In this document: piece by piece, positions 7,134 through 15,774 of the stretch
How positions within the stretch are numbered: the stretch's first letter is position 1
Layout: each line of letters starts with the position of its first letter
DNA from: Gp1-AA145 sp963757135
GTDB lineage: Bacteria > Acidobacteriota > Terriglobia > Terriglobales > Acidobacteriaceae
Assembly: GCA_963757135.1 (NCBI GenBank)
Contig: CAVWQE010000006.1
Location: 682,001 to 746,000 of the forward strand
DNA: 64,000 nt
Reading direction: 5' to 3'
Notes under the pieces: generated by a model
Databases searched by the model: none
What the model was told of the DNA's origin: nothing
What the model saw: the letters and a program-made list of their open reading frames with translations, nothing else
Translations under genes and position numbers: made by a program

Positions 7134-9536
7134 GTGAGCGATACCACCTTTGCGCCCGGCTGGCCGGGCATTCCGCCGCGCTGGACCTCAAGCGCAAAGT
7201 CCGGCATAGGGACTGCCCTCAATCACACTAGCCGGGTCTGGTTTACGCTCAGCCACGGAATTCTTAACGAGATTTATTTTCCTCGCGTGGATATGGCCTG
7301 CACGCGCGATCTCGGGCTGCTGATCACCGACGGCACAAGCTTCTTCTCCGAGGAAAAACGCCACTGCAAATTTGAGATTGCCGCTATCGAACCCGGCGTC
7401 CCCGCTTTTATACTGACCAACACCGAGATCAGCGGCCGCTATCGCATAGAGAAAGAAATTTTTGCCGACCCGCACCGCAACATTGTCCTGCAAAAAATCC
7501 GGTTCGTTCCGCTGTCTGGCAAACTGGCCGACTATCGAGTCTTCCCTCTTCTCGCGCCTCATTTGGGAAATATTGGCAGTAATAACACCGGCTGGATCGG
7601 CGATTACAAAGGCGTTCCCATGCTCATCGCCGACGCGCCCTCGGGCTTGGCGTTGGCGCTCGGCTGTTCGGCACCGTGGAAAGCAATGTCGGTAGGGTTT
7701 GCAGGATACTCCGATGGCTGGCAGGAACTCGAGCGCAATTTTCAACTGGCGCACACGTATCAGCGTGCAGAAAACGGTAACGTCGCACTGACAGGAGAAG
7801 TTGATCTTCAGGCCTGTGGCGGCGAGTTTGTTCTTGCACTTGGGTTCGGCGGAATATGGGCTGAGGCCGCTGAGCAGGTGCGCGCTACACTGCTCGACGA
7901 ATACAGCGCCCTGAGGCGCGACTACATCAGCGAATGGAAAAACTGGCAGAAGATGCTGCTGCCGCTCGACCGTCCCGTTGACCACGATCTTTACCGCGCC
8001 AGCACTGCCATGTTGCGCGCCCACGAATCCAAAGATTTTCTCGGCGGCGTGATCGCCAGTCTTTCCATACCCTGGGGCTTCAATAAAGGCGATGAAGACC
8101 TGGGCGGATATCACCTGATATGGCCGCGCGATCTCGTCGAAACCGCAGGCGGGTTTCTCGCCGCGGGCGCCCAGGGCGACGCCATCCGCGTGCTTCGTTA
8201 TCTCGAGACCACCCAAGAAGCCGACGGACACTGGCCGCAAAACATGTGGCTCGATGGGCGCGCCTACTGGAGCGGGCTTCAGTTGGATGAAGCCGCATTC
8301 CCCGTCCTCCTGGTCGATTTGTTGCGCCGCGAAGCGCCGGGGGCGCTGGGCGATCTGAAACGCTGGTGGCCAATGGTAAAGAGCGCCATCGGCTTCGTCG
8401 CGCGTAACGGTCCAGTGACACAACAAGATCGCTGGGAAGAAGACGCGGGATATTCTCCGTTTACGCTGGCCGTCGAGGTCGCAGGATTGCTCGCAGCCGC
8501 AGACCTCGCCGACCTGATGAAAGAAGCAAGCATTTCTGCATATCTGCGCCACCTCGCCGACACCTGGAACGAGAGCATCGAACGCTGGACGTATTCAACC
8601 GACGGAGGCCTGGCACAGCAGATTGGAGTTGACGGATATTACGTGCGCATCGCTCCGCCTGAAGATGAGTGCGCCGCTTCAATTACCGAGGGCTTTGTCC
8701 CAATCAAGAACCGGCCTCCCGGGCAAAGCCTCGAACAAGCTTCGCATATCGTCAGTCCGGACGCGCTCGCTTTGGTGCGCTTTGGATTGCGGGCGCCTGA
8801 CGATCCGCGAATTCTGAACACCATCAAAGTCATCGACGCGTTGCTCAAGGTCAAGCTTCCGCAGGGACCCTGCTGGTATCGCTATAACGACGACGGTTAT
8901 GGAGAGCATGCCGACGGTTCGCCTTTCGATGGGACCGGAATCGGCCGACTATGGCCTCTTCTGGCTGGGGAACGTGCGCACTACGAACTCGATGCCGGCA
9001 ACATCACTGCAGCACAGGGATTATTACGGTCGGTCGAACTCTCCACGAATGGTAGCCGTTTGCTGCCCGAGCAGATCTGGGACAGTCCTGACATTCCCGA
9101 GCGTGAGCTGTTTCTCGGCAAGCCTTCCGGGTCGGCCTGCCCGCTAGTGTGGGCGCATTCGGAGTACATCAAGCTGGTTCGCTCGCTCAAGGACGGCAAA
9201 CTTTTTGATCAGGCGCCGCAGACGGTCAAACGGTATCGCATAGAAAAGCGGAAAGCGATTTACTGGAGTTGGCGCTTTAACAACAAATGCAAAACGATTC
9301 CGTTTGGAAAAGATCTCCGAATCGCGCTTCTCGCACCTGCTACCGTCCATTGGAGTGATAACGGCTGGCAAACCGTGCATGACAGGGAAACCCAGGACAG
9401 TGGGATCGGCATCCATTTTGCGGATTTGCCTGCACGCGAGCTACAATCCGGCCGGAACCTGGTTTTCACTTTTTATTGGAAACAGGCGCAGCATTGGGAG
9501 GGCCAGGATTTCTCGGTGACGGTGGAATCGACGTAG
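7134..9536 (+). CDS. GH15 glucoamylase-type glycoside hydrolase
   Basis: 800 residues with the two-part layout of bacterial glucoamylases/glucodextranases. An N-terminal beta-sandwich (about 1-270) is followed by an (alpha/alpha)6 barrel (about 280-690) and a further beta domain. Barrel motifs include WGFNKGDEDLGGYHLIWPRD. The likely general acid is in WEED (E435/E436), and the likely base is E646 in LLPEQIWD. It would release glucose from starch-like or dextran-like chains. No signal peptide is visible, suggesting cytoplasmic use. GTG start after AGGAAA. The 18-nt gap to hisA suggests read-through from the his operon. Exact substrate is uncertain. Confidence 0.88.
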   Translation: MSDTTFAPGWPGIPPRWTSSAKSGIGTALNHTSRVWFTLSHGILNEIYFPRVDMACTRDLGLLITDGTSFFSEEKRHCKFEIAAIEPGVPAFILTNTEISGRYRIEKEIFADPHRNIVLQKIRFVPLSGKLADYRVFPLLAPHLGNIGSNNTGWIGDYKGVPMLIADAPSGLALALGCSAPWKAMSVGFAGYSDGWQELERNFQLAHTYQRAENGNVALTGEVDLQACGGEFVLALGFGGIWAEAAEQVRATLLDEYSALRRDYISEWKNWQKMLLPLDRPVDHDLYRASTAMLRAHESKDFLGGVIASLSIPWGFNKGDEDLGGYHLIWPRDLVETAGGFLAAGAQGDAIRVLRYLETTQEADGHWPQNMWLDGRAYWSGLQLDEAAFPVLLVDLLRREAPGALGDLKRWWPMVKSAIGFVARNGPVTQQDRWEEDAGYSPFTLAVEVAGLLAAADLADLMKEASISAYLRHLADTWNESIERWTYSTDGGLAQQIGVDGYYVRIAPPEDECAASITEGFVPIKNRPPGQSLEQASHIVSPDALALVRFGLRAPDDPRILNTIKVIDALLKVKLPQGPCWYRYNDDGYGEHADGSPFDGTGIGRLWPLLAGERAHYELDAGNITAAQGLLRSVELSTNGSRLLPEQIWDSPDIPERELFLGKPSGSACPLVWAHSEYIKLVRSLKDGKLFDQAPQTVKRYRIEKRKAIYWSWRFNNKCKTIPFGKDLRIALLAPATVHWSDNGWQTVHDRETQDSGIGIHFADLPARELQSGRNLVFTFYWKQAQHWEGQDFSVTVEST

Positions 9537-9543
9537 GCACATA

Positions 9544-10839
9544 GTGGGGGCGATGGCAGAACGAGCAGACCTTCCGTCCGAAAAATCCGCCAGGGCAATG
9601 GCGCTAGTGAAAGAACTGCTCTGCGGATTCCATCCTCGCGACTTTGCTGTGGAATTCTGGGACGGGAGTCGCTGGAAACCCGAGCCCGGACATTTCTGCC
9701 GGTTTACCTGGCATATCAACAATCCCGGTGCGTTGCGAGCGACATTGCGCTCGGACCGGCAGGCGGCCCTCGGGGAAGCATACATCTCCGGAGGCTTCGA
9801 TATATGCGGCGACATTCTGGCGATTTTCCCGTTGGCTGAATACCTGGCAGATAAACATTTCACTGTGACGGAAAGGCTTCGTCTGGCAGCCTTACTGCTT
9901 GGCCTGCCTGCGGACTCCCGTGATATCGATCCCGCTGCAAAGATCGATGGGCGGCTGCACTCGAAAACGCGCGACCGGCAGGCTGTGAGATTTCATTACG
10001 ATATCTCGAATGACTTCTATCGTCTTTGGCTTGACTCGGAAATGGTGTATTCATGTGCCTACTTTGCAACACCTGACGACACACTCGATAACGCGCAGCG
10101 TCAAAAATTGAATTACATTTGCCGCAAACTGCGCCTGCAATCTGATGAACGCTTGCTTGACATCGGCTGCGGCTGGGGTGGGCTCATCATGCACGCGGCG
10201 CGGGAATATGGGGTGAAGGCAATCGGTATCACGCTCAGTGAACGGCAACGCACAGTGGCGCAGAAACGTATTGCGGAGGCTGGGCTCGAATCGGTCTGCG
10301 AAGTTCGACTGCTCGACTATCGTGACGCCGCGCAACTCGGGCAATTCGACAAACTGGTTAGCGTCGGAATGATCGAACATGTGGGCGAAGACAAGCTTCC
10401 GGAATACTTTGGGAAAGCGTTCGAATCGCTCGCGCCGGGCGGAGTTTTTCTAAACCACGGTATTGCTCGCGCCGGTAATCGCGAAAAACCGGATGAGCAA
10501 ACATTCACCGACGAGTACGTTTTTCCGGACGCCGACCTGATTCCGATCTCAACCACTCTACGATGTGCGGAGGAATCGGGGTTTGAGGTCCGTGACGTCG
10601 AAAATCTTCGCGAGCACTATTTTTTGACACTCTGCCAGTGGCTCCGGCGCCTGGAAGCCAATGCTGGTGAAGCCCGGCGAATGGTTGGCGAGACCAAATA
10701 CCGCATCTGGCGCCTGTACCTGGCCGGTTCAGCGTATTACTTTCAATCTGGTAAGTTAGGCTTGTTTCAATTGCTTCTTACCAAGAACCGTAGCGGCAAC
10801 AGCCCGGTCCCGTTACGTCGCGAAGACTGGTACCGCTGA
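9544..10839 (+). CDS. cfa: cyclopropane-fatty-acyl-phospholipid synthase family methyltransferase
   Basis: Adds a methylene group from SAM to unsaturated phospholipid acyl chains, acting at the membrane. The SAM-binding motif LLDIGCGWGG lies near residue 205. DNAQRQKLNYICRKL, the VSVGMIEHVG block and the C-terminal YYFLTLCQW-like region follow the family order. About 430 residues. The start may be GTG 9544 or ATG 9553 (MAERADLPSE); neither has an ideal ribosome site. It begins 7 nt after the glucoamylase, so the two are probably co-transcribed. Confidence 0.9.
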   Translation: MGAMAERADLPSEKSARAMALVKELLCGFHPRDFAVEFWDGSRWKPEPGHFCRFTWHINNPGALRATLRSDRQAALGEAYISGGFDICGDILAIFPLAEYLADKHFTVTERLRLAALLLGLPADSRDIDPAAKIDGRLHSKTRDRQAVRFHYDISNDFYRLWLDSEMVYSCAYFATPDDTLDNAQRQKLNYICRKLRLQSDERLLDIGCGWGGLIMHAAREYGVKAIGITLSERQRTVAQKRIAEAGLESVCEVRLLDYRDAAQLGQFDKLVSVGMIEHVGEDKLPEYFGKAFESLAPGGVFLNHGIARAGNREKPDEQTFTDEYVFPDADLIPISTTLRCAEESGFEVRDVENLREHYFLTLCQWLRRLEANAGEARRMVGETKYRIWRLYLAGSAYYFQSGKLGLFQLLLTKNRSGNSPVPLRREDWYR

Positions 10840-11004
10840 ACTTCGCGACCTGCTTCGTAAGCCTCCCTTCTACTCGAACCCAATCCAAGGATCATCGCCC
10901 TTGCAGTAGCGGGAACTCATGGACACTAGTCACGCCAGGAACTATTGCTTCGTGCCAGGTGTCCAATCTCCTAAGACACGCGCGTGCTTTGAGAGGAGCA
11001 GTTC

Positions 11005-11445
11005 ATGGCGTTCTCAATGCAAGGCGGTGGTCCGCTCAGAGCGGAGATCAACATCACCCCGATGATTGATGTGCTGTTGGTGCTCATCATCGTATTCATG
11101 GTTGTAGTTGCGATGTCGAAGGAGAAAGGCTTGGACGCGCAGATCCCCCAACCGGCGAGCAAAGATGCACCTCCGCCGAAGATCGACACCAACATCGTGA
11201 TCGAAATTGTGTGGGCAGGAGATAAGCAGCCGCCTGTCCTCAAAATCAATCGGGAAAACGTCAAATGGGAAGACCTGCACGATCGCCTATTCGATATCTA
11301 TAAGCAACGAGCGGACCATATCGCTTTTGTGAAGGGCGATGACGACGTTGACTTTCAGTATGTAGCTGATGCGATTTCGATTGCACGCGCTTCAGGCGTG
11401 GAGAAAATCGGACTGCTCACGAAAACAGGTCCAGAGTCGCCGTAG
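11005..11445 (+). CDS. ExbD/TolR family biopolymer transport protein
   Basis: Single N-terminal membrane helix (about residues 19-41) directly after INITPMIDVLLVLIIVF. The conserved Asp (ITPMIDV) is the proton-carrying residue of ExbD/TolR/MotB-type stators. A roughly 95-residue periplasmic domain follows. Such proteins use the proton motive force with an ExbB/TolQ partner to drive TonB or Tol systems. No partner gene lies beside it, so it may be a solo paralogue. A good AGGAG site precedes the ATG. The 165 bp upstream hold no gene. Confidence 0.9.
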   Translation: MAFSMQGGGPLRAEINITPMIDVLLVLIIVFMVVVAMSKEKGLDAQIPQPASKDAPPPKIDTNIVIEIVWAGDKQPPVLKINRENVKWEDLHDRLFDIYKQRADHIAFVKGDDDVDFQYVADAISIARASGVEKIGLLTKTGPESP

Positions 11446-11464
11446 GCCGGCCAGGCTGGTGCTC

Positions 11465-13249
11465 CTACTTAATCGTAATCGGCAACAACTGCGCGCCCGA
11501 GACCACGAAATCCAACGGCTTGGTTGCAGCTTCACTGACTGAGGACTCGCCGCGCACAGTCATGTCCTGGCCGCGCATTCCGTCCATTACATTCATTACC
11601 GAAAGCGGGATGGCAGGCATCACTTTATCCGCGACCATCGCCTCAGGATCTTCGTTGAGCACGGAAACGTAAACTCGATTATTCACGTGCTGCTTATTGA
11701 GCACGCCGATGGTCGAAGCCAGGTCGAGCTTCTGGTTCCCGTTCGGACCCCGTCGTAGCCGGTCGAGCATATCGCCGTCGCTCACTAAGATATGTAACGT
11801 CGAACCCTTCGAAGCCGAGGGCGGAATATGTACAGGAATGTGTTCGATGACCGCGTCGCCGCGATATGGGCGCAACAGCACCTCGACTGTAATCTCGTCT
11901 CCGGGACGCGCCTCGTTGACATCGGTGCGGGCGCTTTCGAGCTTCGCCCAATGGCGCTCCTTAGTGACTTCAAAATCCAGCTGCAGACCCCTGATGTCCG
12001 GCGTGCTGTAGGGATTATCGTAGATCCGGCCAAATGCTCCGCCAATTGAACTCGCTGCCAACATCGCTGCCGGCTGGCCGCCGTCCGCGGTCGAGTACAT
12101 GTCCTGCAGCTTCACTTCCGGAAAGCCGCCGACGCTGATTGCACCTTTCATGGTGTAGGTGGTTTCGTCTCCGTACTCATTCACGCCATGCAACGCATTG
12201 AACACCGTAGTGGAGATCGCAACCGGGCTGAGCCGCGCGTTGTTCAGGACTTCATAATGAAATTGCTTGGGAGCAGTTCCGCCATGAATGGTCAGCGTGA
12301 CCGGAATCATTTCGGCTTGCTTGCCCAGTTCTCCGAGAATTCCGTTGTGCCGGTCCTGTACAAACGATCCAACGGTTTCTGTCGCGTTCACGATCTTGAA
12401 TGCATTCAAGGGTGAAGGCAGCGTAGCTAGCACCTGCGCTTTGGTCATGGGCAAATCGACCATGCCGAACTGCATTAGGGGATGCCCGCAGGCCAGGAGA
12501 TGAGTCGCATCGATGTAGGTCACGGTGCAGGTAGCAGCGATATCCATATCGCCTCGCACCAGGACCGCGCTGACTGCCGAACCCGGAACTAGCGGCTCAG
12601 GCTGCTTCGCGTCGCTCGCCGATCCGACTCCCATCACCGGAACAATGCCTTGAGCGGCAAATTGCGGCGCGAACCGCTGCACCGCGTCCTCGGAAAATCC
12701 GCTGAAAACGAGAGGGGTGTCGATTGGCCGCAAATAGTTGGCGAAACTTTGGCCACTCACACTCGGCAGCCCGGGCCCGGAAGTTTTGGCCGCCAGGGCC
12801 GGCACCGACTTCACCTGCACCGGTACGCTGGTCGGCGTGCTATCCAGCGCGCTGATCTCGAGCATCTCTGAGATTGGCGTCACGCCGGCGATCGGTTCCT
12901 TTGAGAATTCGCCGATGCGGAACGCGATGGCTCCCGCCAGTTTTCCATTGAAGTAAACAGGGCTGCCGCTCATGCCGGCAACTACGCCAGTGTATTCGGC
13001 TTTGGCTCCGCCAAGCCGCACCAGAATTACATCGCCTTTGGGCCCATTGGCGTTTTTCAAGACGCCCAGAACCTCGACTTCCATGGGCTCAGGCGTCGTG
13101 CCCTGAAAAACCGTATAGGCCACACCCCTCATTCCGGCATGTATCTGGCTAACCGGCACGGTATCAACGGGCTTCGGGGTTTGAGCGAAACTTAGCGAGG
13201 AGAGTACAACGGAATACACTACCACTGCGGCGAGAGCAGCTCGTCTCAT
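11465..13249 (-). CDS. secreted SpoIVB-type (S55) peptidase domain protein
   Basis: 594 residues with a clear signal peptide (MRRAALAAVVVYSVVLSSLS, cleavage near AQT). The N-terminal domain contains VVAGMSGSPVYFNGKLAGAI; the GMSGSP serine matches the nucleophile of SpoIVB/S55 serine peptidases. LLACGHPLMQFG resembles the second part of that fold. The rest is beta-rich and of unknown role. SpoIVB acts in sporulation, but homologues occur in non-spore-formers such as Acidobacteria, so no sporulation role is implied. Start chosen at 13249 for the signal peptide and the GAGGG site; an upstream in-frame start would add 37 unlikely residues. Divergent from the VWFA gene. Confidence 0.8.
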   Translation of the reverse strand: MRRAALAAVVVYSVVLSSLSFAQTPKPVDTVPVSQIHAGMRGVAYTVFQGTTPEPMEVEVLGVLKNANGPKGDVILVRLGGAKAEYTGVVAGMSGSPVYFNGKLAGAIAFRIGEFSKEPIAGVTPISEMLEISALDSTPTSVPVQVKSVPALAAKTSGPGLPSVSGQSFANYLRPIDTPLVFSGFSEDAVQRFAPQFAAQGIVPVMGVGSASDAKQPEPLVPGSAVSAVLVRGDMDIAATCTVTYIDATHLLACGHPLMQFGMVDLPMTKAQVLATLPSPLNAFKIVNATETVGSFVQDRHNGILGELGKQAEMIPVTLTIHGGTAPKQFHYEVLNNARLSPVAISTTVFNALHGVNEYGDETTYTMKGAISVGGFPEVKLQDMYSTADGGQPAAMLAASSIGGAFGRIYDNPYSTPDIRGLQLDFEVTKERHWAKLESARTDVNEARPGDEITVEVLLRPYRGDAVIEHIPVHIPPSASKGSTLHILVSDGDMLDRLRRGPNGNQKLDLASTIGVLNKQHVNNRVYVSVLNEDPEAMVADKVMPAIPLSVMNVMDGMRGQDMTVRGESSVSEAATKPLDFVVSGAQLLPITIK

Positions 13250-13406
13250 TTTGCCCTCAGGACCACCCAGGAGCCGGTCCCATGAACTGAAGTCCACTTC
13301 GTTGATACTGCGTTTGTCCGGCAGGAGAGGTCTGGCGGTCCGGGCAAACATCCCATTCACGAAGTTGTGCGTCTATACTAGCATAGGAGTTGCCGCACCA
13401 ATCCCA

Positions 13407-14630
13407 ATGTTTTCGATAACTTGCATTCGGAATTCTTCTCGCAGCGCACAGTTCTGCGCATTCTTGCTAACTTTTTCACTTTTGCTCGGCGCGCTTGCGA
13501 TCGCGGCCATTCCCGCCGTTAGCCAGGACTCTTCCGGCTCATCGGCGTCGCAGAATCCCAACCAGCAGGAAGTCCCGCCGGAGGCTGGAGGCCCCAATGG
13601 CAACACTGGCCCTTATGCAATCCCCAAGAAAGGTGAGGAACCGCCGCCTCCGCCGCCCGAGAAGCCCAAAAAGGTCGAAGGCATGCCGGACTACTCGATC
13701 CACGTCGATGTGCCGCTGGTCACGGTTCCGGTGATGGTCACGACCAAGAACGGCCAGTTTATTCCCAACCTTAAGAAAGAGAATTTTCGAGTCTTCGAGG
13801 ACGGCGCCCAGCAGACCATCAGCGATTTCAAATTCGAAGAGGCGCCTATCACTGCGGTGATGCTGATTGAGTTCGCAAACACCTTTTGGCCAATCGAATA
13901 CGATGCCCTAAAGGGCTCTTACATTTTTGCCAGCACTCTAAAGAAGGACGATTGGGTTGCGGCCATCTCTTACGATATGCATACGGACATTCTGGTTGAT
14001 TTCACGCAGGATAAGAATGCGCTGATGGCGGGACTTAATACGCTGCGCATGCCCGGCTTCTCGGAAACCAATTTCTTCGACGCGCTTTACGACACCATCG
14101 ATCGCCTGGAACGGATCGAAGGACACAAGTACATCATTCTGATCAGCACGGGCCTTGACACGTTCAGCAAATTAACTCTGGACAAGATCGAAAAGAAGGT
14201 CAAGAGCAGTCACGACATAACAATTTTTTCGGTGAGTATCGGCTGGATGGTTCGCGAGTATTGTGAAACGCATGGCTGCACCACCATGTCACATGGAATG
14301 GCCAGCTACGGAATGGGCAACATCGACTGGCTGCAGGCCGACAATGAGATGCAAACTTTTGCCAAACTGACCGGCGGCCGCTTTTACCAGCCCCGCTTTA
14401 CCGGCGACTACGTGGATGCATTCAAGGATATTGGCGAGGATATTCGTCACCAATACACCATCAGCTATCGCCCCACGAACGCGAAACTAGATGGCACCTA
14501 TCGCAAGCTCAAAGTGGACGTTGTGGCCCCGGATGGCGGTCCGCTGAAGATTCAGGACCAGAAACACAAGGACGTGAAATACCAGGTCATCGCCCGCGAA
14601 GGCTACACCGCCAAGCACACCGTGGATTAA
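13407..14630 (+). CDS. acidobacterial VWFA-related domain secreted protein
   Basis: About 407 residues: signal-peptide-like N-terminus (hydrophobic stretch to about residue 40), a Pro/Glu-rich linker (GEEPPPPPPEKPKK), then a von Willebrand A-like domain. The opening PLVTVPVMVTTKNGQFIP, then NFRVFEDGAQQTISDF and QYTISYRPTN at the end, are typical of the VWFA-related family expanded in Acidobacteria. The canonical metal site DxSxS is not obvious (LIEFANTFW replaces it), so metal-dependent adhesion is doubtful. Start 13407 is the ATG that gives a sensible signal peptide, though its ribosome site (AGGAG) is rather far. Function unknown; an extracytoplasmic protein is inferred. Confidence 0.8.
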   Translation: MFSITCIRNSSRSAQFCAFLLTFSLLLGALAIAAIPAVSQDSSGSSASQNPNQQEVPPEAGGPNGNTGPYAIPKKGEEPPPPPPEKPKKVEGMPDYSIHVDVPLVTVPVMVTTKNGQFIPNLKKENFRVFEDGAQQTISDFKFEEAPITAVMLIEFANTFWPIEYDALKGSYIFASTLKKDDWVAAISYDMHTDILVDFTQDKNALMAGLNTLRMPGFSETNFFDALYDTIDRLERIEGHKYIILISTGLDTFSKLTLDKIEKKVKSSHDITIFSVSIGWMVREYCETHGCTTMSHGMASYGMGNIDWLQADNEMQTFAKLTGGRFYQPRFTGDYVDAFKDIGEDIRHQYTISYRPTNAKLDGTYRKLKVDVVAPDGGPLKIQDQKHKDVKYQVIAREGYTAKHTVD

Positions 14631-14643
14631 CACGAGCCATGTG

Positions 14644-14665
14644 GGTCGGACATTCTTGTCCGACC
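14644..14665. repeat. dispersed palindrome GGTCGGACA-TTCT-TGTCCGACC
   Basis: Perfect 9-bp inverted repeat with a 4-nt loop, placed between the convergent VWFA and ZIP genes. The same palindrome recurs at 41778-41799, where it is followed by a T tract and terminates the ribosomal operon. Here no T tract follows on either strand, so it is called a repeat and not a terminator. Confidence 0.6.
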
Positions 14666-14677
14666 GCCTTTGCTAGC

Positions 14678-15403
14678 TCAGTGCACTAATCGGTCGAGCA
14701 AGAAAAACACCGCAACTCCAAGCAGCACTACCATCGCCATCTTCCCCCCGGGTTCGCGATTGACTTCGGGCATCAGATCCGAAGCCGCTACGTAGATCGT
14801 GACTCCGCCCGACAATGGCAAACCGATCCCAACCTGCTGGCGAAATAGCGCCATGGTAAGCACCCCTGCGAAAGTCGCGCCCCCGAGCAGCACCGAAGCA
14901 CTCCATGCCAGTTTCTTGCTGCGCCCACTCGCCAGCATCACTGAGGCGATGGTGAAACCTTCCGGAATCTTATGAAGGAATATCGCGAGAAAAATGATCC
15001 ATCCCAGCCAGTAGGAAACAATAAATCCTGACGCAATCGCGATGCCGTCGAAAAATGAATGGATCACCAGCCCCATCAGCACCGAAAAACCTTTGTGGGC
15101 TGCGACAAACTGGTCGGCATGCGTCTCTTCGCCGAAATGGAAGTGCGGAGTGACCGTGTGCTCAAAGAAATGAATGATGAGATAGCCGATCAGCACCAGC
15201 AACGCGGCGCTGCGTCCGCGGAGAGCCAGGCTTTCAGGAATGATTTCCATGATGGCGGTCGCCAGCATGAAACCCGCGCCCAGGGCCATGAAGTATCTGA
15301 TATAAGACCGGTCCCAATTTTTCTGGACGATAATTGTGCCGCCAAAAACATTGGCCGCCGCAGCCGTCAACCCCAGCAGCAAACTGAGAAGAATCGGGTG
15401 CAT
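14678..15403 (-). CDS. ZIP family metal transporter
   Basis: 241 residues with about eight hydrophobic helices. The metal-binding motifs HSFFDGIAIASG and HKIPEGFTIASV are the paired helix IV/V signatures of ZIP transporters, which import zinc or iron. A His-rich loop (HFFEHTVTPHFHFGEETHAD) sits before helix IV, the usual variable metal-sensing loop. Family membership is firm and the metal is not. An orphan terminator on the same strand lies about 60 bp upstream and insulates the gene from transcription further right. Confidence 0.92.
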   Translation of the reverse strand: MHPILLSLLLGLTAAAANVFGGTIIVQKNWDRSYIRYFMALGAGFMLATAIMEIIPESLALRGRSAALLVLIGYLIIHFFEHTVTPHFHFGEETHADQFVAAHKGFSVLMGLVIHSFFDGIAIASGFIVSYWLGWIIFLAIFLHKIPEGFTIASVMLASGRSKKLAWSASVLLGGATFAGVLTMALFRQQVGIGLPLSGGVTIYVAASDLMPEVNREPGGKMAMVVLLGVAVFFLLDRLVH

Positions 15404-15460
15404 TCGAGAGAGTGGGAATGATAACAGACGCAGAAGGAAGGAACGGCAGGATTAGGAGGC

Positions 15461-15501
15461 AAAAAAACAGGCGCCTCGACTCGTTAGAGTCGCGAGACGC
15501 C
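15461..15501 (-). terminator. orphan intrinsic terminator upstream of the ZIP gene
   Basis: On the minus strand a long interrupted hairpin (GGCG and CTCGACTC arms pairing with GAGT, CGAG and CGCC, with small bulges) is followed by seven T at 15467-15461. No minus-strand protein gene lies upstream of it: motA runs the other way. It must therefore end an unrecognised RNA or spurious transcription. Confidence 0.65.
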
Positions 15502-15774
15502 CGGGCAGCCCTCCCCCAGAACTGCTCGAATATGAATGTAGCTAGGTCGGACGACATGGGGAATGGCACGAAGGTGCTAAACCGTCCACTCCCGTGCCAG
15601 TGGTGCAGTGGTGCAGTGGTGTAAATCGATGATGTAATTCGCCTTCGCACTCCAGCACCGAAGTCTTCAACAGCCTGTGCTGCGATAGGCCGTGAAGTTC
15701 AGCTCTCAACCGCCGATGTTGCAAATAGTGTCCCCGTTTCGACGGCTGGGACCAGTCTGCTCACCTGACCCCAA
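15502..15774. other. non-coding stretch before motA
   Basis: No convincing reading frame. It holds a short tandem repeat of TGGTGCAG (15598-15620). Its right end reads GTGTCCCCGTTTCGACGG and continues to CACCTGACCCC just before motA, resembling ends of dispersed repeats. A minus-strand RNA ending at the terminator to its left would come from here. I could not match it to 6S, SRP or tmRNA. Confidence 0.4.

Noticed and set aside
7188..8552. 454-residue minus-strand frame inside the glucoamylase gene
   Set aside because: Antisense shadow of a GC-rich gene; lower-quality sequence and no family match.
15502..15774. 6S RNA, SRP RNA or tmRNA
   Set aside because: A TTTCGACGG word recalls the tmRNA 5' region, but no tRNA-like ends, tag frame or SRP tetraloop consensus could be found.
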